Shown here one piece after another: positions 15,976 to 25,055 of a DNA stretch of 64,000 nucleotides. Under the pieces are notes generated by a model that saw only the letters and a program-made list of their open reading frames with translations, did not search any database and was not told the DNA's origin. Position 1 is the first letter of the stretch, and every line of letters starts with the position of its first letter. The DNA is from Corynebacterium doosanense CAU 212 = DSM 45436 (GTDB lineage: Bacteria; Actinomycetota; Actinomycetes; Mycobacteriales; Mycobacteriaceae): contig NZ_CP006764.1 in assembly GCF_000767055.1 (NCBI RefSeq), positions 2,046,001 through 2,110,000 on the forward strand. The letters are read 5' to 3'. A program made the position numbers and the translations under genes.

Positions 15976-17811
15976 TTGGCGGCACAGACCAATGCTTACC
16001 CCGACGATCTGCACCCGGGGCTCGTTCCCGGCATCAGCGTCGACCAACAGCGCAACCGATTCGGGCTGGACCGCGGTCTCTTCGTCGTCACGGCCCTGCT
16101 GATCGTCGCGTTCATCGCCTGGGGGCTGATTAGCCCGGCGTCCGTCGGCAACGTCGCCGGCACCGCATTCTCCTGGGCGATGGAGAACGCCGGGTGGCTG
16201 CTCAACATCGTCATGATCCTGGGCATCATCATCATGATCACCGTCGCGCTCTCGCGCTTCGGCAGCATCACCCTCGGCCCGGACGACGAGAAACCGGAGT
16301 TCTCGCGCTTCTCCTGGATCGCCATGATGTTCGGCGCCGGCATCGGTGTGGGCATCTTCTTCTTCGGCCCCTCCGAGCCGCTCAACCACTACCTCGTCCC
16401 GCCGCCGCACACCGCGCCGGCCGGTTCCGAGGAGGCCCTGCACCAGGCCATGGCCCAGTCACACTTCCACTGGGGCCTGGCCGCCTGGGGCCTGTATGCC
16501 CTGGTGGGCGCGGCCATCGCGTACTCCACCTACCGACGCGGGCGCGTCAGCCTGCTCAGCTCCGTGTTCCAGCCGCTGCTGGGGTCCAAGCCCAATGATC
16601 ACGTGCTGGGCAAGATCATCGACGCGGTGGCGATCATCGCCACGCTCTTCGGCACCGCCGCCACCCTGGGCCTCTCGGCTGTGCAGATCGGTCAGGGTGT
16701 GCAGATCATCTCGGGCATCGGCCAGGTGGGCAACACCGTGCTGGTCGTCATCATCGCCATCCTCTCGGTCGGTTTCATCATCTCCGCGGTCTCGGGCGTG
16801 TCCCGCGGCATCCGGATCCTCTCCAACGTCAACATCTCGCTGACGATGCTGCTCATCCTCTTCGTCTTTGTCTTCGGCCCGACACTCTTCCTGCTCAACC
16901 TCATCCCCTCGGGCACCCTCGCGTACCTCGACGGCATGCTCGACATGATGGGCAAGTCCCTGTCCTGGGGTCCCGAGACCGTGGAGTTCCAGGCCGCCTG
17001 GACCGCGTTCTACTGGGCATGGTGGATCGCCTGGACCCCGTTCGTGGGCATGTTCATCGCACGTATCTCCCGCGGCCGTTCCATCCGTGAGTTCGTCGTC
17101 GCCACCATGGCCGTGCCCACCGGCATCCTCATCCTCGCCTTCACCGTCTTCGGTGGCACGGCGATCACCTTCAACCGCGACGGCGTCGAGGGTTTCGACG
17201 GCACCGCCACCGCCGAGCAGGTGCTCTTCGCGCTGTTCGACCAGCTGCCGCTCTCCCAGATCACCCCGTTCATCCTCATCGTCGTGCTGGCGATCTTCTT
17301 CATCACCTCCGCCGACTCCGCCTCGACGGTGATGGGCACGATGAGCTCGAAGGGTGATCCCAACCCCAACAAACTCGTCGTGGTGTTCTGGGGCCTGTGC
17401 ATGGCGGGCATCGCCATTGTCATGCTGCTCGCCGGCGGCGAGGACGCACTCTCGGGTCTGCAGAACCTCACCATCCTCATCGCCCTGCCATTCTGCGTGG
17501 TGCTGCTGGCCATGATGGTGGCCTTCATCAAGGACCTCTCCACCGACCCCGTGGCCATCCGCCGCTCGTACGCCCGCACCGCTATCGACAACGCCGTCGT
17601 CCGCGGCCTGGAGGAGCACGGCGACGACTTCGAGCTCGCCGTCGCGCAGGCTCCCGAGGGTCGTGGCGCTGGCGCGGACTACGACTCCACCGCCTCGGAG
17701 GTCACCGACTGGTACCGCCGCACCGACGAGCACGGCAACGTCGTCGGTTACGACTACAACACGGACACCTGGTCCGACGGCTGGAGCGACCCGGCCGCCG
17801 ACAAGTCCTAG
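15976..17811 (+). CDS. ectP: BCCT-family compatible-solute transporter (EctP-like)
   Basis: A 611-aa Na+-coupled betaine/choline/carnitine family carrier with 12 membrane helices. The family signature is clear as WAWWIAWTPFVGMFIARISRGRS, split around residues 345-367, plus FGAGIGVGIFFFG near residue 120. The C-terminal about 100 residues are hydrophilic. Start is a TTG with GAAAGG 8 nt upstream. In C. glutamicum ectP (ectoine, proline, betaine) follows brnQ and the luciferase-like gene, which supports the symbol, but paralogues BetP and LcoP are related and substrate choice is not proven. Confidence 0.8.
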   Translation: MAAQTNAYPDDLHPGLVPGISVDQQRNRFGLDRGLFVVTALLIVAFIAWGLISPASVGNVAGTAFSWAMENAGWLLNIVMILGIIIMITVALSRFGSITLGPDDEKPEFSRFSWIAMMFGAGIGVGIFFFGPSEPLNHYLVPPPHTAPAGSEEALHQAMAQSHFHWGLAAWGLYALVGAAIAYSTYRRGRVSLLSSVFQPLLGSKPNDHVLGKIIDAVAIIATLFGTAATLGLSAVQIGQGVQIISGIGQVGNTVLVVIIAILSVGFIISAVSGVSRGIRILSNVNISLTMLLILFVFVFGPTLFLLNLIPSGTLAYLDGMLDMMGKSLSWGPETVEFQAAWTAFYWAWWIAWTPFVGMFIARISRGRSIREFVVATMAVPTGILILAFTVFGGTAITFNRDGVEGFDGTATAEQVLFALFDQLPLSQITPFILIVVLAIFFITSADSASTVMGTMSSKGDPNPNKLVVVFWGLCMAGIAIVMLLAGGEDALSGLQNLTILIALPFCVVLLAMMVAFIKDLSTDPVAIRRSYARTAIDNAVVRGLEEHGDDFELAVAQAPEGRGAGADYDSTASEVTDWYRRTDEHGNVVGYDYNTDTWSDGWSDPAADKS

Positions 17812-17821
17812 CTCCCCCTTT

Positions 17822-17850
17822 GCCCGCCCCGCTACTGGGGCGGGCATTGT
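17822..17850 (+). terminator. Terminator after BCCT gene
   Basis: A perfect 9-bp stem GCCCGCCCC / GGGGCGGGC with a 6-nt loop, followed by a weak ATTGT tail. It lies 10 nt after the stop. Confidence 0.65.
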
Positions 17851-17912
17851 CATGCCAGAAGGTTCCCACGCGTGTCGACGCCTCTCCCCAGCCTCCTGCC
17901 CGGCACACCCCC

Positions 17913-17926
17913 TAACGTGCCTAGGC
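17913..17926 (+). promoter_or_regulatory. Leaderless -10 of small membrane protein gene
   Basis: TAACGT at 17913-17918, then 8 nt and the ATG at 17927. No ribosome binding site is present. Confidence 0.4.
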
Positions 17927-18460
17927 ATGACCCGTTTTCTCACCACCGCCGCGCTCGCGTTCGCGGTCTGTTTTCTCCTGTTCCTCCTGCTCTCCGGTGT
18001 CGCCGACCTCCGCATGCTCACCGCCATGACGGTCCTGGCACCCCTCGGCGTCGCGCTGACCACCAGCATGCGGCGTTCCTTTCGTGGGCTTCTCGACGAC
18101 GCCCACCTCGCCTCCGCAACGCTGACCACCTCGTCCGTGTTCGCCATGACCGCGGCGCTGTTCCAGAGCTCCGGGCGATTCAACCTCGCCGCCGCACTCC
18201 TCGCACTCACCGCAGGGGCGCTGGCCGGAGCTGTCCTGCACCGCTCACTACTGGTGGAGCGGCCCGCCGGGATGGTTCCCGCGGCCGTGTTGGGCGGGGT
18301 GCTCGGCGGGGCGACGCTCATTGCGGTGGGCGGGCAGACGATCGTCGGATTCGCTGCCGCTCTCACGCTGCTGGCCGCCGCGTCGGTCACCGTCAGTGCG
18401 GCACGGGGTGAGGAACCGGTGGAGCCTGCCCCTGAGCGCGAACTCGTGTCAGCTCGGTGA
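17927..18460 (+). CDS. Hypothetical four- to five-helix membrane protein
   Basis: A 177-aa protein not assigned to a named family. It shows about five hydrophobic segments: FLTTAALAFAVCFLLFLLL, MLTAMTVLAPLGVALTT, the AAALLALTAGALAGAVL region, MVPAAVLGGVLGGATLIAV and GFAAALTLLAAASVTV. The C-terminus is short and acidic (EEPVEPAPERE). The start at 17927 is supported by a leaderless -10. It sits alone between the BCCT gene and a surface protein gene. Function unknown. Confidence 0.7.
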   Translation: MTRFLTTAALAFAVCFLLFLLLSGVADLRMLTAMTVLAPLGVALTTSMRRSFRGLLDDAHLASATLTTSSVFAMTAALFQSSGRFNLAAALLALTAGALAGAVLHRSLLVERPAGMVPAAVLGGVLGGATLIAVGGQTIVGFAAALTLLAAASVTVSAARGEEPVEPAPERELVSAR

Positions 18461-18562
18461 GTCTGTTCGCCGGAAGTTCACCCGCAGGGCACCGCGATGA
18501 CTGGTACAGACCGTAAATTCAGCTGGGTACAGACTGTCAACACCGGAATCGAGTTCACACCC

Positions 18563-20461
18563 ATGTCCCGCATCGCCCGCGCCCTCCCCCTCGGCGTAGC
18601 CCTCATCACCGCCGCCACCTTGGCCACCCCGATCGCCTCCGCCGCCCCTGCGGGAGTGGTGATCAACGAGGTCAGCCCGGACCAGGAGTGGGTGGAGATC
18701 GCCAACCCCGGCACCAGCGACGTGGACGTCTCCGGCTGGACGCTCATCGACGACAAGGCCGACCGCACCCCCGTGAAACTGGCGGCCAACACGATTCTCC
18801 GGCCGGGCGAGCGGCTTCAGATCTATGTCGAGGGTGCCACCGTCACCCCGGACGGTTCCAAAGGTTTCGGACTGGGCAAGGCGGACGAGATCACGCTCTC
18901 TGACACCTCTGCCACCAAGGTCGATTCCTACAAGTGGACGGAAAACCCCGGCACGACCAGCTACGGCCGGGTCCCCGACTTCACCGGAGACTTTGTTGTC
19001 ACTGCCGCTGCCACGCCCGGTGCACCCAACGGCGAGGCGGCTCCCCCGCCGGAGGATCCCACCTACGTCGACTCCCCCGTGGTGATCAACGAGGTCGAGT
19101 CCAACGGCGACGCGGTCGGCGACTGGGTGGAACTGGCCAACACTGACACCATCAACTCGATCGATATCAGCGGCTGGACCATCACGGACAACGATGCCGC
19201 CCGCACCCCGCTCACCATTCCTGCGGGCACGTCGATCGAGTCCGGCGGGTACGCCTCCTTCTACACCGACAAAGTCGAGGGCGGCTTCGGCCTCGGCGGC
19301 AACGACTCTGTCATCGTCCGCAACGCCGACGGTGCCATCGTCGCGGAGACCACCTGGGACGGCCACGCGCTGACCTCCTGGGGCCGCGTCCCCGACAAGA
19401 CGGGCGACTTCGCCGTCACCGGCGCACCCACCCGCAACGCCCCCAACACCGCGTCGGGCACCGTCGACCCGGTCGCCGACAAGCCCTGGCCCTACGACCC
19501 CCAGGAGATCACCAACCTCGCTCTCGGGTCTGACTTCAACACCGACGACATGTCCGGCATCGACGTCGATTCCCATGGCCGCGCGTGGATCGTCAACAAC
19601 GGCAACGGCACCCTGCACGCCCTCGACTATGACCAGGCCACCAAGACCTGGGAGACCTCCGGCAAGTGGACCCTGGCCTACCCGGGCGGCGAGGCCGGAG
19701 CTCCCGACGCCGAGGGCATCACCATCGGCGAGGACGGCGCTCTCTACGTCGCCACCGAGCGCAGCGGCGCCGCCAACAGCATCTCCCGCCCGTCCGTCCT
19801 GCGCTTCGAACTGCCCAAGTCCGGGGACACCACGCTGACCGCCACGCACGAATGGAACCTGGCCGAAACCATCGGCGCAGTGTCCGCCAACGGCGGGCTC
19901 GAGGCCGTCGAGTACGTCGGCGGCGGGGTCTACGCCGTCGGCGTCGAGGCGACGGGCAACGTGCACTTTGTCACCCTCAAGCGCGACGGCTCCCACGCGC
20001 TGGTGCAGACGCTGGCCTCCGGCTTCCCGGGCGTGATGGCCCTGGACTTCGCCGGCAACAAGCTGCGCATCCTCTGCGACGAGGCCTGCGAGGGTGCCTC
20101 CGTCATCGCCGAGAAGACCGGTGGCACCTGGGCAGTGACCTCGGAAAAGCAGGCCCGCCCCGCGGGAATGGGCAACTTCGCCAACGAGGGATTCGCCTCC
20201 TTCACCAGCGACGGCATGACCCAGTTCCTCTGGGCCGACGACGCCAACACCGAGGGCACCTCGGTGCGCTACGCCGAGACCACCAAGGCACCCACGGAGG
20301 ACAACGGCCTCTCCTCCGGTTCCAGCTTCGGCCCGTTCGCCGCACTGGTCGCCGCGGTCGGTGCCGTCGCCGCCCTCGCGTTCTTCGGACTCAACGCCGC
20401 CGGGCTGCTGCCGGCCGACCTGAACGCGATGATCGAGCAGGCCCGCGCAATGCTGAGCTAG
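18563..20461 (+). CDS. Surface protein with two lamin-tail domains, beta-propeller-like region and C-terminal anchor
   Basis: A 632-aa exported protein. It has an N-terminal signal peptide ending near ATPIASAAPA, then two lamin-tail domains (about residues 32-150 and 172-290, each starting VVINEV and containing W-VE-AN and SGWT motifs). The middle region (about 310-580) has repeated GIDVDSHGRAWIVNNG-type blades resembling SdiA-regulated or esterase-like phytase propellers. A Gly/Ala-rich membrane helix (GPFAALVAAVGAVAALAFFG) and a short tail end the chain. There is no LPXTG motif. Lamin-tail domains in bacteria often sit on secreted nucleases or phosphatases, but no catalytic residues are obvious here. 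Confidence 0.8.
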   Translation: MSRIARALPLGVALITAATLATPIASAAPAGVVINEVSPDQEWVEIANPGTSDVDVSGWTLIDDKADRTPVKLAANTILRPGERLQIYVEGATVTPDGSKGFGLGKADEITLSDTSATKVDSYKWTENPGTTSYGRVPDFTGDFVVTAAATPGAPNGEAAPPPEDPTYVDSPVVINEVESNGDAVGDWVELANTDTINSIDISGWTITDNDAARTPLTIPAGTSIESGGYASFYTDKVEGGFGLGGNDSVIVRNADGAIVAETTWDGHALTSWGRVPDKTGDFAVTGAPTRNAPNTASGTVDPVADKPWPYDPQEITNLALGSDFNTDDMSGIDVDSHGRAWIVNNGNGTLHALDYDQATKTWETSGKWTLAYPGGEAGAPDAEGITIGEDGALYVATERSGAANSISRPSVLRFELPKSGDTTLTATHEWNLAETIGAVSANGGLEAVEYVGGGVYAVGVEATGNVHFVTLKRDGSHALVQTLASGFPGVMALDFAGNKLRILCDEACEGASVIAEKTGGTWAVTSEKQARPAGMGNFANEGFASFTSDGMTQFLWADDANTEGTSVRYAETTKAPTEDNGLSSGSSFGPFAALVAAVGAVAALAFFGLNAAGLLPADLNAMIEQARAMLS

Positions 20462-20470
20462 TAAGGCAGA

Positions 20471-20513
20471 GAAAAACCCGCTTCCGGCCAGTGCCGAAAG
20501 CGGGCTTTTTCTT
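20471..20513. terminator. Bidirectional terminator between surface protein gene and lepA
   Basis: AAAAACCCGCTTtCGGC and GCCGaAAGCGGGCTTTTT form a stem with T-runs on both strands, so it can end the surface protein transcript and, from the other side, lepA. Its minus-strand end touches the lepA stop codon. Confidence 0.85.
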
Positions 20514-22359
20514 ATCCCTCGTCCGTGGACAGCGCCGCGACGAAGGCCTCCTGCGGGACCTCCACCGAACCGATGTTCTTCATGCGCTTCTTACCGGCCT
20601 TCTGCTTCTCCAGCAGCTTGCGCTTACGGGAGACGTCGCCGCCGTAGCACTTGGCCAGCACGTCCTTGCGCAGGGCGCGAATGTTCTCGCGTGCGATGAT
20701 CTTCGCGCCGACCGCCGCCTGAATGGGCACCTCGAACTGCTGGCGCGGGATGAGTTCGCGCAGCTTCTTGGTCATCTTCAGGCCGTAGTAGCGCGCGTCA
20801 TCGGCGTGCACGATGGCGCTGAAGGCGTCGACGGGTTCGCCCTGGAGCAGAATGTCCACCTTGACCAGGTCGGCCTCCTGCTCGCCGGCCTCCTCGTAGT
20901 TCAGCGAGGCGTAGCCCCTGGTGCGGGACTTGAGCATGTCAAAGAAGTCGAAGATGATCTCGCCCAGCGGCATGACGTAGCGCAGCTCGACGCGGTCCTC
21001 GGAGAGGTAGTCCATGTTCTTCATCTCACCGCGCTTGGACTGGCACAGCTCCATGGTCTGTCCGACGAACTCGGACGGCACGATGACGGTCATGTTGACG
21101 ATCGGCTCGAAAACCGCCTCGTTCTTGCCCTCCGGCCACTCGGAGGGGTTGTGCACGTGTTTCTCCTGCCCGGACTCGTGCACCACCCGGTAGGAGACGC
21201 TCGGCGCGGTGGAGATGAGGTCGAGGTCGAACTCGCGCTCGAGGCGGTCGCGGGTGATCTCCATGTGCAGCAGACCGAGGAATCCGCAGCGGAAGCCGAA
21301 ACCGAGGGCCACGGATGTTTCCGGCTCCCAGGTGAGCGAGGCGTCGTTAAGCTGCAGTTTTTCCAGTGCCTCGCGCAGCGCGGGAAAGTCGCCCTGGGAG
21401 ATGGGGAACAACCCCGAGTAGACCATGGGGTTGGGGTCCGCGTAACCGGTCAGGGGCTCGGTCGCGCCCTTGTTCGCCCAGGTGATGGTGTCGCCGACCT
21501 TGGTCTCGCGCACGTCCTTCACGCCGGTGATGATGTAGCCGACCTCGCCCGGGCCGAGGCCCTTGGTGGGCAGGGGCTTGGGCGAGACGACGCCGATCTC
21601 GAGGATCTCGTGCGTCGCGCCGGAGGCCATGAGTTCGATCTTCTGGCGCGGTCGGAGGGTGCCGTCCATCATGCGGATGTAGGTGACCACGCCGCGGAAG
21701 GTGTCGTAGACGGAGTCGAAGACCAGGGCGCGGGCGGGCCCGTCCAGTTCGTATTCCGTGGTGGGGGCCGGGACGAGCTCGCAGACGCGGTCCAGCAGCG
21801 CGGGGACTCCCTCGCCGGTCTTGCCGGAGACACGCAGAACGTCCTCGGGCTCGCAGCCGATGATGTAGGCGATCTCCTCGGCGTACTTGTCCGGGTCAGC
21901 CGCCGGGAGGTCGATCTTGTTGAGGACCGGGATGATCTCCAGGTTCTTGTCCATGGCCAGGTAGAGGTTCGCCAGGGTCTGTGCCTCGATGCCCTGGGCG
22001 GCGTCGACAAGCAGGATCGCACCCTCGCAGGCCTCCAGTGCGCGGGAGACCTCGTAGGTGAAGTCGACGTGGCCGGGGGTGTCGATCATCTGGAGGACGA
22101 TCTCCTCCCCCTCATGCCGGCCGGAGCGCGGGACCCACGGCAGGCGCACATTCTGCGCCTTGATGGTGATGCCACGCTCGCGCTCGATGTCCATGTTGTC
22201 GAGGTACTGGTCGCGCATGTCCCGCTCCGCGACGACCGCGGAGAGTCCGAGAATGCGGTCGGCGAGGGTGGACTTGCCGTGGTCGATGTGCGCGATGATG
22301 CAGAAGTTCCGGATCTGGGAGAGATCCGTGAACGTCTTCTCCGCGAAGTTGTTTTTCAT
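20512..22359 (-). CDS. lepA: Elongation factor 4 (LepA) GTPase
   Basis: A 615-aa translational GTPase. The G1 motif is [13 protein letters not shown] (about residues 18-30), G3 is DTPGHVDF and G4 NKID. It has EF-G-like domains II, III and V and the LepA-specific C-terminal domain ending in the basic [16 protein letters not shown] segment. Length is normal. EF4 acts on stalled or mistranslocated ribosomes. ATG 22359 has GAGGGG about 9 nt upstream. Placement beside rpsT is common in bacteria. Confidence 0.97.
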   Translation of the reverse strand: MKNNFAEKTFTDLSQIRNFCIIAHIDHGKSTLADRILGLSAVVAERDMRDQYLDNMDIERERGITIKAQNVRLPWVPRSGRHEGEEIVLQMIDTPGHVDFTYEVSRALEACEGAILLVDAAQGIEAQTLANLYLAMDKNLEIIPVLNKIDLPAADPDKYAEEIAYIIGCEPEDVLRVSGKTGEGVPALLDRVCELVPAPTTEYELDGPARALVFDSVYDTFRGVVTYIRMMDGTLRPRQKIELMASGATHEILEIGVVSPKPLPTKGLGPGEVGYIITGVKDVRETKVGDTITWANKGATEPLTGYADPNPMVYSGLFPISQGDFPALREALEKLQLNDASLTWEPETSVALGFGFRCGFLGLLHMEITRDRLEREFDLDLISTAPSVSYRVVHESGQEKHVHNPSEWPEGKNEAVFEPIVNMTVIVPSEFVGQTMELCQSKRGEMKNMDYLSEDRVELRYVMPLGEIIFDFFDMLKSRTRGYASLNYEEAGEQEADLVKVDILLQGEPVDAFSAIVHADDARYYGLKMTKKLRELIPRQQFEVPIQAAVGAKIIARENIRALRKDVLAKCYGGDVSRKRKLLEKQKAGKKRMKNIGSVEVPQEAFVAALSTDEG

Positions 22360-22481
22360 GTAAGCGCGCCCCTCATATGTACGTAACCTGGGCCAGTCTA
22401 CAAGGGCCGTCCCGGCGGGCTCACCCGGGGACGGCGAGGAAAAGGTTGCGGAATTACTTTCCGGAAACTTCGGTTCGTGGG

Positions 22482-22510
22482 TTGATCACACTCCGGTGGC
22501 TCACTAGTGT
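22482..22510 (+). promoter_or_regulatory. Promoter of PemK/MazF-like gene
   Basis: TTGATC (22482-22487), a 17-nt spacer and TAGTGT (22505-22510) form a well-spaced sigma-A type promoter. The predicted leader is about 70 nt and includes short repeats around CACTAGTGTCTACACCAGTG. Confidence 0.55.
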
Positions 22511-22585
22511 CTACACCAGTGCGTAGGGTGGCGAAACTCGTCGGCACCCGGCATTCACACCACCTAGGCAGACGGAACCCACCAC

Positions 22586-23206
22586 ATGTTTTTCAGCGGG
22601 CTGAAGGCACATGAAAAGGCCGGCGACCCGGAGCAGGATCTCTCCCGCTCCCAGCGCCCACGCCGTAGATTCTTCCTGGGTGGACGTTCTCGGGGCTCCC
22701 GGGGCTCCACGGACCATCCGAAGGACACGCTCAAGACGCTGCGCGATCGGCTGGGTCTCACGGAGATCGGGCCGGCCGAGGACAGCGCCGAGGACCACGA
22801 ATCCGCCCCCATCATGGCGTTTCCCGCCGACGAGAAGGCCCGCGCCCTCGCCTACGCGCCGGACATCGACGGCCAGGTCGAGGCCGGCGAGATCGCCTGG
22901 CTGTGGGTGCCCGCGTACGGCCCGGACAAACCTCCGGCCGAGCGTGCGATGGTCGTTGTCGGCCGGGCCAACCGCGAGGATGTCCTCGGCCTGCTCATCT
23001 CCCCCGAACAGTGCCACGACGAGGAGCACAACTGGCTGGCCATCGGCCCGGGCGGCTGGAACCCGTCGGGAGAGACCTGCTGGGTCCGGGTGGACAAGGT
23101 GATCCAGGTGCCCGAACACTCCGTCCGCCGCCAGGGTGTCCTCCTCCCCGAGGCGCGCTTCGACCGCATCGCCCGCGTCCTGCGCTCCCGCTTCGGCTGG
23201 GTATAG
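22586..23206 (+). CDS. PemK/MazF-family toxin-like protein
   Basis: A 206-aa protein. The first about 90 residues are basic and low in complexity (RSQRPRRRFF, GGRSRGSRGS), and the rest is a PemK/MazF-type SH3-like barrel: GEIAWLWVPAYGPDKPPAERAMVVVGR, then the LGLLISPE strand and CWVRVDKVIQVPEHSVRR. MazF proteins are ribosome-independent mRNA endonucleases controlled by an antitoxin. No small partner gene lies next to it, and its place between lepA and rpsT appears conserved in corynebacteria, so a housekeeping role is plausible. Catalytic activity cannot be judged. Confidence 0.8.
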   Translation: MFFSGLKAHEKAGDPEQDLSRSQRPRRRFFLGGRSRGSRGSTDHPKDTLKTLRDRLGLTEIGPAEDSAEDHESAPIMAFPADEKARALAYAPDIDGQVEAGEIAWLWVPAYGPDKPPAERAMVVVGRANREDVLGLLISPEQCHDEEHNWLAIGPGGWNPSGETCWVRVDKVIQVPEHSVRRQGVLLPEARFDRIARVLRSRFGWV

Positions 23207-23230
23207 CTTTTTGATCCCCGGCCCCGCGGC

Positions 23231-23245
23231 TGCTAACGTTTAGCA
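23231..23245. promoter_or_regulatory. Inverted repeat over probable rpsT promoter
   Basis: TGCTAA-CGT-TTAGCA is a perfect 6-bp inverted repeat. It contains TAACGT, a plausible -10 for the rpsT leader, so a repressor bound here would block transcription. Confidence 0.4.
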
Positions 23246-23252
23246 GGTTGTT

Positions 23253-23338
23253 CACCGCACGAGCCGAGCATCTGTCGGGACGGGCAGGACCTTGGGCTCG
23301 TTTATCAGCACAGATGCCTGCATTTCGGTCGTGCGGTG
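23253..23338 (+). ncRNA. Structured 5' leader of rpsT (candidate autoregulatory RNA)
   Basis: CACCGCACGA (23253-23262) pairs perfectly with TCGTGCGGTG (23329-23338), and inside it GCATCTGT (23268-23275) pairs with ACAGATGC (23310-23317). An alternative pairing CGAGCC (23260-23265) with GGCTCG (23295-23300) competes with the outer stem. The nested long-range stems 40 nt before the rpsT start resemble ribosomal-protein leaders that bind their own product, but binding by S20 is inference. Confidence 0.6.
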
Positions 23339-23380
23339 AGTCGCAAAAGCAATTCATTCGACTATCAAGAGGTAATTCAG

Positions 23381-23656
23381 ATGGCAAACATCAAGCAGCA
23401 GAAGAAGCGCGTTCTCACCAACGAGAAGGCCCGTCAGCGCAACCAGGCAGTCCGCTCCGCGGTCCGCACCGAGATCCGCAAGTTCCGTGCCGCCGTTGAA
23501 GCTGGCGACAAGGAAAAGGCTGCCGAGCAGCTGCGCGTCGCGTCCCGTTCGCTGGACAAGTCCGTTTCCAAGGGCGTGCTCCACCGCAACAACGCGGCCA
23601 ACAAGAAGTCCAACATGGCTTCCGCGCTCAACAAGATGGGTAAGGAAGAGGCCTAA
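23381..23656 (+). CDS. rpsT: 30S ribosomal protein S20
   Basis: A 91-aa basic helical ribosomal protein beginning [20 protein letters not shown] and ending in [15 protein letters not shown], the standard bacterial S20 pattern. It binds 16S rRNA in the body of the small subunit. ATG 23381 is chosen because S20 starts with MAN. Further in-frame codons upstream lie in the structured leader. Preceded by a long leader and followed by a strong terminator. Confidence 0.97.
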   Translation: MANIKQQKKRVLTNEKARQRNQAVRSAVRTEIRKFRAAVEAGDKEKAAEQLRVASRSLDKSVSKGVLHRNNAANKKSNMASALNKMGKEEA

Positions 23657-23679
23657 AGCTTCTTTCCCGCTTATCGACG

Positions 23680-23725
23680 CCCCCCGGCGCACCTTTTTGC
23701 GAAGGTGCACCGGGGGTTTGTTGTT
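23680..23725 (+). terminator. Terminator after rpsT
   Basis: CCCCCGG-GCACCTT and AAGGTGC-CCGGGGG form a 15-bp stem with one internal mismatch, followed by TTTGTTGTT. The decamer GCTTATCGAC lies directly before it. Confidence 0.85.
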
Positions 23726-23882
23726 GGGTGGTGCATGTTCACTCCCGCATCACCCGTAAGAGGGTGACGCGGGGAAAGTTCCCCATTGGCGGTGGCAACC
23801 GACCGTCCAGGGTTTAGGCTGTTGACGTTCGCACAGCATTGTTAGCCCGCCAAAACCCCGGAATTTCCCAGGAGACCACGCC

Positions 23883-24335
23883 ATGACCAACCCCTTTGAC
23901 GCCGCCCAGACCCCGGATTCGAACCTCGAACCGACCTCGGGCAGCTCACCCTACGGCGCGCAGCAGTCGTACCAGTACCAGCAGCCGCAGCAGTTCCAGT
24001 CCACGCCGAACGTGCCGGCGCAGTACAACTACGCTCAGGGCACGGGCTACAACCCGAACCAGGTGGCCGGTACCGCACCGAAGTCCAAGGTCATCGCTGC
24101 TCTGCTGGCATGGTTCCTGGGAACGATCGGCGTGCACAACTTCTACCTGGGCAACAACGGCCGCGGTGGGCTTCAGCTGGGCCTCACCGTTCTCGGCTGG
24201 GCGACGTCCTGGATCTTCGGCCTCGGGCTGATTCTTGTCGCCGCCGTCGGCATCTGGGCCTTCGTGGAGTTCATCATGATTCTCATCGGCAGCGGAAAGT
24301 TCACCACTGATTCCCGCGGTGTGCCGCTGGACTAG
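23883..24335 (+). CDS. TM2-domain membrane protein
   Basis: A 150-aa protein. The first about 65 residues are hydrophilic and rich in Gln, Tyr, Pro and Ser (QQSYQYQQPQQFQ). The rest is a TM2 domain with KSKVIAALLAWFLGTIGVHNFYLGN (about 68-92), including the conserved GxHxFYLG motif, and a second helix GLILVAAVGIWAFVEFIMI. TM2 proteins are small two-helix membrane proteins of unknown function, and low-complexity N-termini are common. The ATG has AGGAG 9 nt upstream. Confidence 0.88.
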   Translation: MTNPFDAAQTPDSNLEPTSGSSPYGAQQSYQYQQPQQFQSTPNVPAQYNYAQGTGYNPNQVAGTAPKSKVIAALLAWFLGTIGVHNFYLGNNGRGGLQLGLTVLGWATSWIFGLGLILVAAVGIWAFVEFIMILIGSGKFTTDSRGVPLD

Positions 24336-24351
24336 GTTCCGCACAGTCGAT

Positions 24352-24391
24352 GCCGGTGCCCCTTCTCTCCGAAGGGGCACCGGCTTTTTCC
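24352..24391. terminator. Terminator after TM2 gene
   Basis: A perfect 14-bp stem GCCGGTGCCCCTTC / GAAGGGGCACCGGC with a 5-nt loop and a TTTTT tail. Confidence 0.9.
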
Positions 24392-24407
24392 TGCTCCAGG
24401 CTCGGCC

Positions 24408-25055
24408 CTACCCCACCAGCCCCAGCACGCCGCGGCCCACGAGGACGCATCCGGCGAGGATGAAGAAGGCGCCGGCCAGGACGTCGATAAGCCAGCCGGC
24501 GCGAAGAAGCCTGGTCCGGACGGTGTTGGTGGACACGAGCATCGCCATGGCGCTGAAGAGCACGAGTGAACTGGCGGACAGGGCGAGGATCACCACCACC
24601 GCCGTGAGCGGCGACGGGTCCGCGGGCAGCGCGGGCGCGATCAGGGCGGCGAGGAAGAGCACGATTTTCGGGTTCGCCAGGTTGGTGGCCAGTCCCTTGC
24701 GGAACGACTGACCGAGTGTCCCTAGTCGGGACACGGATTCCGCCATGTCGGCGGGCGGGTTGCTGCGGTCGCGCAGCCCGCCGCGCACCATGTTCTGGCC
24801 CATCCAGACCAGCCAGGCGCCGCCGACGATCTGGACCACGTCGATCATCTGCGGGAAGGCCGTGAGCAGGGCCGTCGCTCCGAGTACGGTGATGCTCACC
24901 CACATGAGCACGCCGACATGGATGCCCAGGATCGTCGCCAGGGCGTGGCGGCGCGACCGGGTGGCCTGGCGGGTGATGAGGATGACGTCGGGGCCGGGCG
25001 AGGCGGCCCCCACAAGGTTGAGAAGTACGAGCGCTCCGAGTGCGGCCGGGGTCAC
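24408..25055 (-). CDS. LysE/RhtB-family amino acid exporter
   Basis: A 215-aa six-helix membrane protein. The family signature near the N-terminus, GAASPGPDVILITRQA (about residues 16-31), and the ATNLANPKIVLFLAALIAP segment are typical of RhtB-type exporters of amino acids such as threonine and homoserine lactones. Its ATG overlaps the stop of the ankyrin gene (ATGA), so both are translated from one message. Substrate not determined. Confidence 0.9.
   Translation of the reverse strand: MTPAALGALVLLNLVGAASPGPDVILITRQATRSRRHALATILGIHVGVLMWVSITVLGATALLTAFPQMIDVVQIVGGAWLVWMGQNMVRGGLRDRSNPPADMAESVSRLGTLGQSFRKGLATNLANPKIVLFLAALIAPALPADPSPLTAVVVILALSASSLVLFSAMAMLVSTNTVRTRLLRAGWLIDVLAGAFFILAGCVLVGRGVLGLVG

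Noticed and set aside
19666-22386. A 906-codon plus-strand open frame across the surface protein gene and lepA
   Set aside because: It runs antisense to lepA and out of frame in the surface protein gene, and the translated sequence has no recognisable domain.
22586-23380. Toxin-antitoxin pair at the PemK/MazF-like gene
   Set aside because: No small adjacent or overlapping gene of antitoxin type could be found on either strand.
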